64,000 bases of DNA from Flexibacter flexilis DSM 6793 (GCF_900112255.1 NZ_FOLE01000005.1:229137-293136), one strand, 5' to 3'. Shown: positions 16,085-26,363, counted from the first letter of the stretch. Program-made: numbers and translations. Notes: generated from the letters alone by a model not told the origin.

Positions 16085-18565
16085 TTAGGGTACTGCGATT
16101 TCGGTGGTAACCGCAGGAGTAGTCGCAGAATCCGTGCTTGTCGTATCCACTACTTTTTTAGGATATGGTGTCGGGCATTTATATTTCTGTCTGATTACAA
16201 TGCCTGCTTTTTTCTCTGTCGGGAAAAAGCCTGGCTTGATACCCAACGATTTATCTTCATAAATTCTTTCCATGAAAAGCCCATAAATCGGCAAAGCTGT
16301 TTTTGAGCCTTCGCCTTGGCGCAACTCACGGAAGTGAATACTGCGCTCGTCCGCTCCTACCCACACGCCCGTAACCAAATTGTGCGTTACACCCATAAAC
16401 CAACCATCAGACTGATTGGAAGAAGTACCCGTTTTGCCTGCCAACTCGTTGCCGCGCGTGATGTGATAGCCCCACAAACCTTGTGCAGTGCCGCCCGGTT
16501 CTTGCAAAGTACCTTTGAGCATATACACCATCAAAAAGGCCGTTTCGGGCGAAACTGCTTGCTTGGTATAGGCGTTAAACTGCTTGATTACGTTACCGTT
16601 GCGGTCTTCGATGCGGCTCACCATCATTGGGCGCGTCCACATGCCATTGTTCACAAACGAAGCGTAAGCCCCTACCATTTCGTACAAAGTTACGTCATTA
16701 GAGCCCAAGCCAATAGAAGGCGTAATACGCAATGGGCTACTAATACCTAGCTTTTGGGCATAATGGCGCACCACTGACGCACCGTACAAAATCTCAGGGA
16801 ATGGCTCTAAATATTCTAATTTATGTAGCTCCTTCGTAATGGTGTCATGGTTCAAATCTGTTGGGAATTTAGCCCCTAACATTTCGGTCAGTTGTACGGC
16901 AATAGAGTTAATCGAACGCCCCATCGCATAGCGCAAGGTCATCATTCCTCCCGAATTACTACGCGCTGCGTTTTGTGGCGACCAGTCTATGGTTGTATCT
17001 GCGCCTGTTTTGTGGCTCTTTTCGCGGTATTGATACGAACGTCTTACGTCCTGAATCTTAAAACAAGGCGACTGGCCTTGGTCAATGGCAGCAGCATACA
17101 CAAATGGTTTAAAAGTAGAACCAGGTTGGCGGCGCGATTGCTTCACGTGGTCATATTTGAAAAAATGGTAGTCAATGCCACCTTGCCACGCTTTAATATG
17201 TCCCGTGAATGGGTCGATGGTCATCAGACCTGCGTGCAAAATCCGTTTGTAATAGCGCAAAGAATCCATAGCACTCATTTCTACGGTATCGCCTTCGGGC
17301 TTAGACCAATTGAATACCACCATTTTATGCGGGCGATTCAGTACAGCATTGACCGAATCTAAATTGTTATCATAGCGTTTGACCAACATTTTGTAATACG
17401 GCGTTTTGGCCATTTGGTCTTCTATAAAGTGCGGGATTTCTTCCCAAGAATTACCTTTCGGACTTACCCACGGGTTGCGGCCTTTCCAATGGCGGTCAAA
17501 CTTCTTTTGCAAGTCCTTCATGTGTTCGGCAATGGCTTCTTGAGCGTGCTGTTGCATACGCGAATCCACTGTTAAGTAAATTTTGAGGCCATCGGTATAA
17601 ATATCCGCGTTATTACCTTCGCCCCAAGTTTTCAAAACACCCGTCAGATAGTTGCCATAATAGTCAAGAGGACCGTCAAAGTGGCCAGACTCCGTGATTT
17701 TGAGCGTAATCGGCAATTTGGTCAGCGAATCATAACTTTTCTGGCTTACAAAATTGTATTTGAGCATTTGCCCCAATACGGTATTGCGGCGGCGCATGGC
17801 ATTTTCATAGTTTTTGCGTGGGTTGTAAGAAGTGGTGGCTTTGAGCATACCCACGAGCATGGCGGCTTCTTCCACGCGCAAGCTGTCGGGCGATGTATTG
17901 AAAAAAGTTTTGGCGGCAGCTTTTATCCCAAACGAATTACTTCCGAAGTCCACCGTATTAAGGTACATGGTCATTACTTCTTCTTTCGTGTAGGTATTTT
18001 CGAGCTTTACGGACGTAATCCACTCTTTTGTTTTGGCAATAATTGTACTCAAACCTTTGATATTGGCCAGCATACCTTGCGAGGCTTCCGTACGAATTTT
18101 ATACAAGTTTTTGGCTAACTGTTGCGTAATGGTACTTCCTCCGCGATTGTCGCCTCTGAGAGCCGAATACAGCACAGAAACTAAAGCTTCGGGGTCTATG
18201 CCCGTATGTTCGTAGAAACGAATATCTTCGGTAGCTAACAATGCTTTTACGACAAATGGAGAAATTTTGTTGTATTCGACAGGTGTGCGGTTTTCTTTGA
18301 AATATTTGCCTACCAACTTGCCGTCGGCGGTATAAACTTCTGAAGGAATGTCAAATTTGGGGCGTTGCAAACTCTCCATGCTCGGCGAGCCTCCAAACAA
18401 CCACAAAAAATTATGTTCGACAGCCTTGATATAGCCCACTACTCCAATCATTAAAAATATTGCTGCTTTCCACAAACGTCTTGCGTTACGTTGAGGTTTA
18501 GACATCTGCTTATATTTTTCACGCTTACTTTTTCGGTAAGCCACAAATTTGTCCCACAATTGCAT
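16085..18565 (-). CDS. Class A penicillin-binding protein (bifunctional transglycosylase/transpeptidase)
   Basis: An 826-residue inner-membrane peptidoglycan synthase. A short cytoplasmic basic tail and one membrane helix (around residues 34-52) are followed by a GT51 domain with EDIRFYEHTGID and RGGSTITQQLAKNLY. The transpeptidase domain then has SxxK in PGSTFKP, SxN in ARSNSGG and KTGT in AGKTGTSSNQSDG. The C-terminus is Thr/Pro-rich. I place the start at the ATG giving MQLWDKFVAY; a TTG eleven codons upstream is less likely. It polymerises and crosslinks glycan strands, like PBP1a. It is a single gene with 200 bp of AT-rich upstream sequence. Confidence 0.93.
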   Translation of the reverse strand: MQLWDKFVAYRKSKREKYKQMSKPQRNARRLWKAAIFLMIGVVGYIKAVEHNFLWLFGGSPSMESLQRPKFDIPSEVYTADGKLVGKYFKENRTPVEYNKISPFVVKALLATEDIRFYEHTGIDPEALVSVLYSALRGDNRGGSTITQQLAKNLYKIRTEASQGMLANIKGLSTIIAKTKEWITSVKLENTYTKEEVMTMYLNTVDFGSNSFGIKAAAKTFFNTSPDSLRVEEAAMLVGMLKATTSYNPRKNYENAMRRRNTVLGQMLKYNFVSQKSYDSLTKLPITLKITESGHFDGPLDYYGNYLTGVLKTWGEGNNADIYTDGLKIYLTVDSRMQQHAQEAIAEHMKDLQKKFDRHWKGRNPWVSPKGNSWEEIPHFIEDQMAKTPYYKMLVKRYDNNLDSVNAVLNRPHKMVVFNWSKPEGDTVEMSAMDSLRYYKRILHAGLMTIDPFTGHIKAWQGGIDYHFFKYDHVKQSRRQPGSTFKPFVYAAAIDQGQSPCFKIQDVRRSYQYREKSHKTGADTTIDWSPQNAARSNSGGMMTLRYAMGRSINSIAVQLTEMLGAKFPTDLNHDTITKELHKLEYLEPFPEILYGASVVRHYAQKLGISSPLRITPSIGLGSNDVTLYEMVGAYASFVNNGMWTRPMMVSRIEDRNGNVIKQFNAYTKQAVSPETAFLMVYMLKGTLQEPGGTAQGLWGYHITRGNELAGKTGTSSNQSDGWFMGVTHNLVTGVWVGADERSIHFRELRQGEGSKTALPIYGLFMERIYEDKSLGIKPGFFPTEKKAGIVIRQKYKCPTPYPKKVVDTTSTDSATTPAVTTEIAVP

Positions 18566-18807
18566 AACAATACTTTTTCTCGTAATACTTTTATCCAATA
18601 AAAATATGCTTTCTCTAAGAAGCTAATTTTACTTTTTTAAACCTCTAAAATTGGCTCAAAAAAACAAAACCTTCAACTAATAACGAAAGATTTTGTACAA
18701 AATTCGCCCCAAAAGAAAGCATATTTCAAATGTTATTGTCCACTAAAAATCTATTTTTCAGCAACTTACCAATTTGATTTTAACCAAAAAAATATTTGCG
18801 TTTTAGT

Positions 18808-21800
18808 TTAGTGTTGAATGTAAAGCGGCAGTGTTTTTTGGGTTTTGTCTCCCCAAACCCGCATATAATAACAGCCATCAGGCAAAGCAGGCAATATAAT
18901 TTGTTCTTGCTCCTGTTTGGTTGCCCCAACAGCCAGTTCTTTGCCCTGCAAATCGTAAATTGTCCAGCGGAACGGCATCACATTGGGCGGAAGCACCAAT
19001 GTAAAAATGCCCGTATTGGGATTTGGATAAATTTTAAGAGAATTTTCAAAAGGTGAATCGGTCGCTGTAATGTCGTTAATTACTTGATAATTCAGCGTTA
19101 CCGTATCTATACAACCCGTTGTATTTTGGACAGCCAAACGAATTGGGTAAGTCCCCGTTTGGGTGAAAGTGCGCGTTACTTGCGTTTGAGTTTGCGCAAA
19201 ACCCGTCCCCAAATCCCAAGTACGCGAATTAGTTTGTGCGGTTAGGTCTGTGAAAGTAGCCGTAGTATGAAAAGCCAAATTTAGTGTGGACGGGTTTGTT
19301 CCAATTTGGCCGTTGGCTTTGTCCCAGCGCACGGTAATCGGCTGCGCATAGCTCTCAAACAACGAATCGGCGCAAGTAATGTACAGCTTGGTGCTATCTC
19401 CCGTAAATGCGATGTTATAAAACGAGCCTTCGTGTATAAGCGTATTGAGTGAAGCATCCGAATAAAATCGAAATTTAGAACCATTCGTGGGCAGCACCGT
19501 TACATTATACGGCTGACAAACTGCCATATTAGCCACCGACGGCACAGGACTCATATTGCGTATTTTAAAATTGGCTTTTATTTGTAACGCACTACTTTTC
19601 AAATCATTATAATTATTTCCAACCACAAAAGAAAACGCTACTTTTCGTTTTTCGTTTGGCAAAAAGTTACGAAGTTTTGCGCCATTAACTTGCAGCACAT
19701 CAGAGCCAGTCGGTTTCAAAAAACCTGCGTGCTGGCGATACACGCCGCGCGAAAGTGTAATGTATTTTTCTTGGTCAGAGAATCCATCTACCATATAAAT
19801 ATTATTGCTATCTACCGCATTGGCATTGTCGATGGCATAAAAAGAAGGCTCTTGTGGCGAGAGCAATTGCACGCCCACGTAAGGCGTGTTCGCCGCCAAC
19901 GCATAGCTATACCCCAAATTCAACTCACTGTTCCACTCTGTACGGTTATGCGTCGGAATCATAATATCAAAATCCGTAAATACGCCAACGTGCAAACTAT
20001 CATAGGTTTGCCCCGAAAGGTTCTGCAACTCATATTCTACAACAAAGTTCTTATCCTGAGGAGCTTGCTTGTATTCGTAGGCAGTTTGTTTGATACGAAT
20101 ACGAAGTGGCAATACCGCCGCAGAATCGGCCATCACCGCCGAAACTTGTTGTTTACTGGAAGTATTAATATCATATCGTACGGGTTTGAGGGGTACAAAA
20201 TCCTTTTCTTGTTCGGAGAGCACCCCGCGCAAACAATCAGAAACCCTTGTTTGTGAGTAGCCCAGCACCAAGCCCGATTCATAAATAAAATTAAAATTGC
20301 CCCACTTCATTCCTTTTCCTTTTTGGGAATTATCATCAACATATCCCAATCGGCCATTTGCGCCAACGCTTGTAGCAATTTGGTTGAGGTCAAGATTCGC
20401 ATATCCATTATTTATGGTTACTTTAACATGTTGATAATCGCTGTAATTAGCCCCCTGAAATTTAACCGTAAACCACACATCTAAGTTTGTGAGCGTATCA
20501 TTTACGACCAAAAATTTGAAAGGAGTAGCCGTGTTCGAGTAGCTGGCGAGTGTAGCTAATGAATTGACGGTACAGCTATTATTCAATAGCGATATATAAG
20601 AAGATTCTGTGCTAATAGATACATTGAGATTAGCGACAGGGCTTAAATAATTAGTAAAAGTAAGCACCAATTTGGCCGTGTCAGGGCTAAGAATAACTGC
20701 TCCATTTTTTCCCGTCAATTTTTGATTGGTAACTCTTACGGCTGTATTAAATGTTTTATTCATCGCCTTTTGCATATTGAGTCGCCCTGTTCCCATTTTG
20801 CCCGCATACGGCACATTGGCAGGAATTTGGTCAATATTATCCGAATTAACGCGCAACAGTTCAGTTACTTGTTGGGCAGTAAGGCTCGGATACGCGGAAT
20901 ATACCAAAGCCGCCGCTCCCGCCACCATAGGAGCTGCAAACGACGAACCGCCACCAATATTTCCAAAAGCTCCACCCGCCGTAACTCCGTACACACTCGC
21001 GCCTGGAGCCGTCATGTCTATGTATCGGCTATAAGTGGCATAATAATTACGTTGGTCGGCCACGTCTGTGTGCACCACCGACAAAATATTTCGATACGAA
21101 GCAGGATAAAAATCAAGTTCGGCGGGCGTGTTTCCTCCCGCTGCCACCACTACTACATTTTTATTTAAGGTTGCGTAATTGATAATTTCTTGTTCGGAGA
21201 GCAACGGAACATATGGATTTCCCCACGACATATTAATGGCTTTACAGCCCATATCTGCCGCATAAACAATTCCTTCAAAGCCACCAAACGAACCCGTATT
21301 ATCGTTGGCATATACTTTAATCGGCAACAGTTTGCACCTAAGCCCCGTACCTACTACTCCAATGCCGTTATTACCTCTGGCAGATGAAATACCCGATACA
21401 TTCGTTCCGTGCGGATTGGTAGGTGTAGGGTCGTTGTCATTATTGGCCATGTCCCAACCCCTATAATCATCGGCATAGCCATTTCCATCGTCATCTATTC
21501 CATTGATAGGGTCAGCCAAATTATATTTAATATTTTTTCCTAATTCGGGAATGGCCCACTCCACTCCAGTATCCAGCACAGCCACACTTACCGTAGAATC
21601 GCCCTGATGTACGTCCCAAGCCTGATAGGCTTTAATAAGATTTAAAATCGTATATAAATCCCCTGACGTTTGAGCCGCTGGGTCGTTGGGCATATACAAC
21701 GGGCTATAATACCGCTTGCGTTCGGCGTATTCAAGTTGTTGCGTACGCAAAAGTTTGGTAATTGCCTCGTTTTCGTCTGCGCCCTCTTCCAACACCAATT

Positions 21801-22062
21801 CAAACATTAGCGAAAGGTCTGCGAGCGGCTGCCCGTCTGCCGACAGTTTTTCGCGGGGCGGCTCGTGTTTAGGAAATTTCCGCCCAAACGATTTGACTTT
21901 TAACCCGCTCAGGCTTACAAACAAAGCGGAGTTTTTGTCTGTTTCTGCGCCTCGATATTCGGATTTTACTTTGAGCCAAATCACGCCTTTTATGTAGTTT
22001 TCTGCCCCATACACTGTCTGTACGAGCAACAATATCATCAAAATCAAAGTGGTCTTACGCAT
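18808..22062 (-). CDS. Secreted subtilisin-like (S8) serine peptidase with T9SS sorting domain
   Basis: A 1084-residue extracellular protease. The signal peptide is MRKTTLILMILLLVQTVYG, so I start there rather than 14 codons upstream. A propeptide-like segment (residues about 25-125) precedes the S8 domain, whose triad is Asp164 (AVLDTGVEW), His218 (NPHGTNVSG) and Ser374 (GGSSFAAPMVAG), with oxyanion Asn311. Long beta-rich regions follow, including a PKD-like repeat (TWDLGTGF ... FTQTGTYPIRLAVQN). The last 75 residues are a type A T9SS sorting domain (LKIYPNPNTGIFTL ... GCYYMRVW), which is removed at the outer membrane. It probably degrades extracellular protein. Confidence 0.92.
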   Translation of the reverse strand: MRKTTLILMILLLVQTVYGAENYIKGVIWLKVKSEYRGAETDKNSALFVSLSGLKVKSFGRKFPKHEPPREKLSADGQPLADLSLMFELVLEEGADENEAITKLLRTQQLEYAERKRYYSPLYMPNDPAAQTSGDLYTILNLIKAYQAWDVHQGDSTVSVAVLDTGVEWAIPELGKNIKYNLADPINGIDDDGNGYADDYRGWDMANNDNDPTPTNPHGTNVSGISSARGNNGIGVVGTGLRCKLLPIKVYANDNTGSFGGFEGIVYAADMGCKAINMSWGNPYVPLLSEQEIINYATLNKNVVVVAAGGNTPAELDFYPASYRNILSVVHTDVADQRNYYATYSRYIDMTAPGASVYGVTAGGAFGNIGGGSSFAAPMVAGAAALVYSAYPSLTAQQVTELLRVNSDNIDQIPANVPYAGKMGTGRLNMQKAMNKTFNTAVRVTNQKLTGKNGAVILSPDTAKLVLTFTNYLSPVANLNVSISTESSYISLLNNSCTVNSLATLASYSNTATPFKFLVVNDTLTNLDVWFTVKFQGANYSDYQHVKVTINNGYANLDLNQIATSVGANGRLGYVDDNSQKGKGMKWGNFNFIYESGLVLGYSQTRVSDCLRGVLSEQEKDFVPLKPVRYDINTSSKQQVSAVMADSAAVLPLRIRIKQTAYEYKQAPQDKNFVVEYELQNLSGQTYDSLHVGVFTDFDIMIPTHNRTEWNSELNLGYSYALAANTPYVGVQLLSPQEPSFYAIDNANAVDSNNIYMVDGFSDQEKYITLSRGVYRQHAGFLKPTGSDVLQVNGAKLRNFLPNEKRKVAFSFVVGNNYNDLKSSALQIKANFKIRNMSPVPSVANMAVCQPYNVTVLPTNGSKFRFYSDASLNTLIHEGSFYNIAFTGDSTKLYITCADSLFESYAQPITVRWDKANGQIGTNPSTLNLAFHTTATFTDLTAQTNSRTWDLGTGFAQTQTQVTRTFTQTGTYPIRLAVQNTTGCIDTVTLNYQVINDITATDSPFENSLKIYPNPNTGIFTLVLPPNVMPFRWTIYDLQGKELAVGATKQEQEQIILPALPDGCYYMRVWGDKTQKTLPLYIQH

Positions 22063-22345
22063 AGCATTGAGTTTATAACAGTAGAAATTATACCCTAATG
22101 GCAAACAAGTTAATATTTTATGTTCGGGAGTTCAAATAATTCATATTAGATAAAAATAATTCATGTAATAACAATACACAAATAAGGATTATTTACGTAA
22201 AACGCATGTATTTTCATGTTTATACGTGCAATCGAATGCCTTCCCAATTGTGTATTTTTTAGGCTATTGCTTCCAAAAATATTTGTACCTTCGCCCTTGA
22301 GGGAAGTCCCTTACAACAGCCATTTTTGTTTTTCTTTTATATACA
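22063..22345. other. Divergent intergenic region with gpmI promoter candidate
   Basis: About 280 bases between the divergent protease and gpmI genes. TACCTTCG at 22286-22293 with TTG 16 bases upstream resembles a Bacteroidota promoter for gpmI, though the spacing is short. Nothing else was recognised. Confidence 0.35.
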
Positions 22346-23860
22346 ATGAAAAAAGCTATTTTAATGATTTTGGACGGCTGGGGCATTGCCACCAACCCGA
22401 AAGTTTCGGCCATAGATGCCGCCAAAACACCTTTTATTGATTCTTTGTACAAAAAATATAGCCATAGCAAACTGCAAGCCAGCGGGTTAGCCGTAGGTCT
22501 GCCAGATGGCCAGATGGGAAATTCGGAAGTGGGACACATGAACTTAGGCGCAGGCCGCATCGTGTACCAAGATTTAGTAAAAATCAATTTGGCGGTAGAA
22601 GATGGTTCTTTGGCTAAAGAACAAGTATTGCAAGACGCATTTTTGTACGCCAAAGCCAACGACAAACGCGTACACCTCATTGGTTTGGTGTCTGATGGCG
22701 GCGTTCACTCGCACATCAATCACCTGAAAGGTTTGCTTTCGGCGGCGGCGGCACAACATCTCAAAGAGGTATATGTGCATGCGTTCACCGATGGCCGCGA
22801 CACTGACCCCAAAGGCGGCGTAGCTTATCTCACAGAATTACAGGAACATATCAATAAAACAACAGGCAAAATTGCGTCGGTGGTTGGTCGTTACTACGCC
22901 ATGGACAGAGATAAACGTTGGGAACGTGTAAAACTCGCGTACGATTTGCTTATTCACGGCAAAGGCGAGCACACCAAAAACGCCATTGAAGCCCTACAAA
23001 AAAGCTATGACGCAGGCGTAACAGATGAGTTTGTGAAACCTATTTTTGTGGAAGGTGCGCATCACATCGAGGCCAACGACGTAGTAATTTGCTTCAATTT
23101 CCGCACCGACAGAGGCCGCGAAATCACGATGGCACTCACGCAAGAGGCTTTCCCTGAGCAAGAAATGCGTCCTTTGCCGCTGTATTACGTTACGCTTACC
23201 AACTACGACGACACGTTCCGTCATGTGAAAGTAGTTTATGACAAAGACAACCTTAACAATACGTTGGGCGAAGTGTTAGAAGGCGCAGGCAAGAAACAAA
23301 TTCGTATTGCTGAAACCGAAAAATATCCGCACGTAACATTCTTCTTTAATGGCGGTCGCGAAGTGCCTTTCGAAGGCGAAAGCCGTTTGCTTTGCCCGTC
23401 GCCGAAGGTGGCTACTTACGATTTGCAACCCGAAATGAGCGCGTGGGACATTACCAACGCCATCGTACCCGAATTGGAAAAAGAGCAAGCCGATTTTGTT
23501 TGTTTGAATTTTGCCAACCCCGACATGGTTGGGCACACGGGCGTATTTGAAGCTGCCGTCAAAGCCTGCGAAACGGTGGACGCTTGCGCACAGCAAGTAA
23601 TCACGACGGCTTTAGCACACGGATACAGCACCATTGTTATCGCCGATCACGGCAATTCGGATTGCATGATAAACGAAGACGGCACGCCAAACACAGCACA
23701 CACTACTAATCTTGTGCCTTGTATTTTGGTGGATTCTGATTTTGAATTGGGCAAACACCACACCATCAAAGACGGAAAGTTGGGCGATATAGCCCCTACT
23801 ATTTTGAGTTTGTTGCAAGTGGGCAAGCCTGCCGAAATGACTGGCGAATCATTGATTTAA
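22346..23860 (+). CDS. gpmI: 2,3-bisphosphoglycerate-independent phosphoglycerate mutase
   Basis: A 504-residue alkaline-phosphatase-superfamily enzyme that interconverts 3- and 2-phosphoglycerate in glycolysis and gluconeogenesis using two Mn ions. The N-terminal metal motif LMILDGWG (residues 7-13) and the phosphoserine site DGQMGNSEVGHMNLGAGR (Ser60) are intact, as are AFTDGRDTDP near residue 150 and the second metal cluster IADHGNSDCM near 432. Length is normal. A rhodanese gene follows 12 bp after it and is probably co-transcribed, without an obvious functional link. Confidence 0.96.
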   Translation: MKKAILMILDGWGIATNPKVSAIDAAKTPFIDSLYKKYSHSKLQASGLAVGLPDGQMGNSEVGHMNLGAGRIVYQDLVKINLAVEDGSLAKEQVLQDAFLYAKANDKRVHLIGLVSDGGVHSHINHLKGLLSAAAAQHLKEVYVHAFTDGRDTDPKGGVAYLTELQEHINKTTGKIASVVGRYYAMDRDKRWERVKLAYDLLIHGKGEHTKNAIEALQKSYDAGVTDEFVKPIFVEGAHHIEANDVVICFNFRTDRGREITMALTQEAFPEQEMRPLPLYYVTLTNYDDTFRHVKVVYDKDNLNNTLGEVLEGAGKKQIRIAETEKYPHVTFFFNGGREVPFEGESRLLCPSPKVATYDLQPEMSAWDITNAIVPELEKEQADFVCLNFANPDMVGHTGVFEAAVKACETVDACAQQVITTALAHGYSTIVIADHGNSDCMINEDGTPNTAHTTNLVPCILVDSDFELGKHHTIKDGKLGDIAPTILSLLQVGKPAEMTGESLI

Positions 23861-23872
23861 TTTTCTATAAAA

Positions 23873-24190
23873 ATGAAAGAAATAAGCGTTGTGCAATTGC
23901 ACGAACTACACCAAAATGGCGCAGATTTTCAGCTAATTGACGTAAGAGAACCATTGGAACACGACATCGCCAACATTAGTTACGCGGTGCTCATTCCGCT
24001 GGCAGAAGTGCCCGACCGTCTCGCCGAAATTGCCCGCAACAAACAAGTAATTATCCATTGTAAAAGTGGCGGACGCAGCGGTAACATTGTCCGTTGGCTC
24101 ATGGCACAAGGCTTTGACAATGTGTATAGCTTGGCGGGAGGCATTACAGCTTACGCGCAACAAATAGACACGTCTCTGACCGTTTATTAA
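23873..24190 (+). CDS. Rhodanese-like domain protein
   Basis: A 105-residue single rhodanese domain of the GlpE/PspE size class. It has the N-terminal IDVREPLEHDIANI motif and the active-site Cys63 in IHCKSGGRSG, so sulfur transfer is plausible. There is no signal peptide, so it is cytoplasmic. It lies 12 bp after gpmI in the same direction and is closed by a strong terminator. The substrate and partner are not evident. Confidence 0.85.
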   Translation: MKEISVVQLHELHQNGADFQLIDVREPLEHDIANISYAVLIPLAEVPDRLAEIARNKQVIIHCKSGGRSGNIVRWLMAQGFDNVYSLAGGITAYAQQIDTSLTVY

Positions 24191-24191
24191 T

Positions 24192-24231
24192 AAAAAAAAT
24201 CCCTTTACATTCGTAAGGGGATTTTTTTTAT
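24192..24231. terminator. Terminator between the rhodanese and anti-sigma genes
   Basis: AAAAAATCCCCTT-like arms (AATCCCTTTAC, TCG, GTAAGGGGATT) with A and T tracts on both sides form a bidirectional terminator for two convergent genes. Confidence 0.85.
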
Positions 24232-24240
24232 TTTATCTCA

Positions 24241-25386
24241 TCACAACTCTTCTTCTTCGGGCACAAGCACCACTTTTTTCCAATACTTTTTCTTGAGCTT
24301 GCGCAATGGCCGCACGCTATCGGTTTTCTCCAGTTCGTAAATTTCATTTCTATCTGTTAGAATCAAAAAATACTGGTCTTCGGCATTGCGCACAACCTTC
24401 TTATTTACCCCGCCAAAAGCTCCGTAAAGCGTCAGGAACGTATCATCAAACTGATAATGAAAATCGTAGTTCGGGTTGTGCGTGTTCAGCAATGTTTGCG
24501 GCGTAACTTCCACTACTCCACTGGCCAATTTCAACGCATTATTTGCAGTGTTTTTGTTTACAAAACGCTCTTCCAAGCCTTCGCCCAATTGTGAGGTGGT
24601 ACCCAAAAATCCTTTGTCGATGTGCTGTGTTTCGGTGTTTTGTTGTGGCAGCAGTTGCGCCAAAATGCTCGCGTCGGTTACGGGTTTGAGTGGCAGCACT
24701 TTGCCGCCCGTTTCCGAGAGTTTATAAAACTCATGCCCATGCGCCAAATATTGCTGACCTTGTCGGTCGTAACGGAAATCGGCTTGCTGTTGGTCAAATT
24801 TCCCAAACAACGTGAGTTGTCCTTCGTGGAAACGATAATGAAACGCATATTTCGCATTGTCGTTCACCACCGCCATCGGCTTGCGTTTAGCAGTTTTTCT
24901 TTCTGATTTTTTATGAATATTCGGGATGGTTACAGGCTTTTTATTTTCTGTAACTATTTCATTTTCAGTATTTTTTACCGGCGTTTCGGCCACCAAAGGC
25001 AACTCCGTTTTTGGCGGCTGCACCACCACAGGCACAGGCTTTTTTAGTGGCTCTGGGAGAATGTTTGGTTCTGATTTTGGCCAAAAATACCAAATTGCTA
25101 CCGCCGACAACAACAAACCTCCACCCACGATTTTAGCCCAAAACTGCTGACGCGCTTTTTGCATGGCGGCCTGTCCAAAAAGTGCCTCGTGCATCTGCCC
25201 CAACTCCGTTTTGAGCTGCATGGCCGCACCCGCACGCACCAACCGCGCGGCTTGCTCTTGCAAATGCACTTCATTTTTGAGGTCGGCGTTTTGCGCCATT
25301 TCCAGCTCGAAGGCATGGCGTTCGGCCTGAGAAAGTTGCCCTTCCAAGTATGCTTCTATTTGCTCGGTAAGTTCTAAATTCTGCAT
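24241..25386 (-). CDS. Putative membrane-anchored anti-sigma factor
   Basis: A 381-residue protein. The first 90 residues form a helical, Glu/Gln/Ala-rich segment (LTEQIEAYLEGQLSQAERHAFE) that is typical of the cytoplasmic zinc-less anti-sigma domain in Bacteroidota. One membrane helix (IVGGGLLLSAVAIWYFW) lies near residues 88-104, followed by a Pro-rich linker and two related periplasmic segments that each contain YxFHYxFxxxxLTLxGxF. It starts 11 bp after the ECF sigma gene stop, which supports the sigma/anti-sigma assignment. The repeated periplasmic module is not a family I recognise and could sense an envelope signal. Confidence 0.7.
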   Translation of the reverse strand: MQNLELTEQIEAYLEGQLSQAERHAFELEMAQNADLKNEVHLQEQAARLVRAGAAMQLKTELGQMHEALFGQAAMQKARQQFWAKIVGGGLLLSAVAIWYFWPKSEPNILPEPLKKPVPVVVQPPKTELPLVAETPVKNTENEIVTENKKPVTIPNIHKKSERKTAKRKPMAVVNDNAKYAFHYRFHEGQLTLFGKFDQQQADFRYDRQGQQYLAHGHEFYKLSETGGKVLPLKPVTDASILAQLLPQQNTETQHIDKGFLGTTSQLGEGLEERFVNKNTANNALKLASGVVEVTPQTLLNTHNPNYDFHYQFDDTFLTLYGAFGGVNKKVVRNAEDQYFLILTDRNEIYELEKTDSVRPLRKLKKKYWKKVVLVPEEEEL

Positions 25387-25396
25387 AACCAATCGC

Positions 25397-26011
25397 TTAA
25401 ACGCCTTTTGTTAGTGTATTTTGTAGCTGCGGCAGCAAGTGAGCCACCTTCGTTTTGAGCCTGTTCAGGCACTTATATTTCTGATTTTTCGCGCTGCTGG
25501 CATCTTTGTAACCGTAGGCCTGCGCAATGTCGTTCATGGATTTTTGGGCAAAATAATAATCCGACAGAATGTTTTGGCAAGGCGAACCAAGTCCCGCGAG
25601 CAAGTCGGGGATTTGTTCCATCACACCTTCCAACATTTCGCGTTGTTGCGGGTCGGTCTCTTGCGTCTCGTCAGTTTCGAGCCAATACGCGTACACGGAC
25701 TCGCGCGACTTTTGGCGGTCGGTGCGCTGCAAACGCTTGAGCCACATATTTTGGCAAACCCTGTAAAGATAGGTTTTTACGGCGGTATCAACTAACTTAA
25801 AATCAGGATTTTGCGCCGATTTTATCAACAAAATAATACCTTCCTGAAACACGTCTTGCGCGTCTTGCTCCGTCCCCGAATTTTTGCGAACCATATTGGC
25901 CACGTAGCCAAAGTATTTTTTATAAACATAGCGTACCACAGCGTTGTCTTGTGCAGCCAACCCCGACAAAATTTGTTCGTCTGTATAACCAAACAATCCA
26001 AACAGTGCCAT
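25397..26011 (-). CDS. ECF-type RNA polymerase sigma factor
   Basis: A 204-residue sigma-70 family protein with region 2 (NAVVRYVYKKYFGYVANMVRKN ... DAQDVFQEGIILL) and region 4 (LSDYYFAQKSMNDIAQAYGYKDASSAKNQKYKCLNRLK) and no regions 1 or 3, which defines an ECF sigma factor. The adjacent membrane-anchored protein is its likely anti-sigma partner. No auto-regulated promoter sequence can be recognised by eye. Downstream targets are unknown. Confidence 0.85.
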   Translation of the reverse strand: MALFGLFGYTDEQILSGLAAQDNAVVRYVYKKYFGYVANMVRKNSGTEQDAQDVFQEGIILLIKSAQNPDFKLVDTAVKTYLYRVCQNMWLKRLQRTDRQKSRESVYAYWLETDETQETDPQQREMLEGVMEQIPDLLAGLGSPCQNILSDYYFAQKSMNDIAQAYGYKDASSAKNQKYKCLNRLKTKVAHLLPQLQNTLTKGV

Positions 26012-26037
26012 ACGCTATTTTATTGAAAATAAATGAT

Positions 26038-26181
26038 TTATCTCAATTCGTTGTCGTTTTCCGAATACGAATCTGGTTCGGGTTTTGGCTTGGCCGTCAG
26101 TACGCGCCAAAAGAAATACGCCGTCAGTCCCGTGATGGTGAGTTGTGTGGCCAAAGCCATGATTAAAGCCGATGTGTTCAT
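26038..26181 (-). CDS. Small single-pass membrane protein
   Basis: A 47-residue protein: one membrane helix (residues about 6-27, LIMALATQLTITGLTAYFFW) followed by a conserved-looking acidic tail with KPKPEPDSYSENDNE. This layout resembles the tiny accessory subunits found beside sodium symporters in Bacteroidota, but no symporter is adjacent; the sigma factor gene follows 26 bp downstream. The ATG giving MNTSALIM is chosen because an upstream in-frame start adds a basic, poorly conserved stretch. The functional assignment is tentative. Confidence 0.5.
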   Translation of the reverse strand: MNTSALIMALATQLTITGLTAYFFWRVLTAKPKPEPDSYSENDNELR

Positions 26182-26363
26182 ACGTTCTAATATTTGGTAA
26201 GCAATATAGACATTCTGTTCCGAATTAAGCCTTTTTCTTCTGCAAAACAGCCTTTTTGCAATTTCATACAACTATTTTAAAATAAAACACAAAAACACTT
26301 GCAAGTACAATTTGGATTGATAAAATTGCGGTTACTCGTTTAGTGAGTAATAAACGCAATAAG

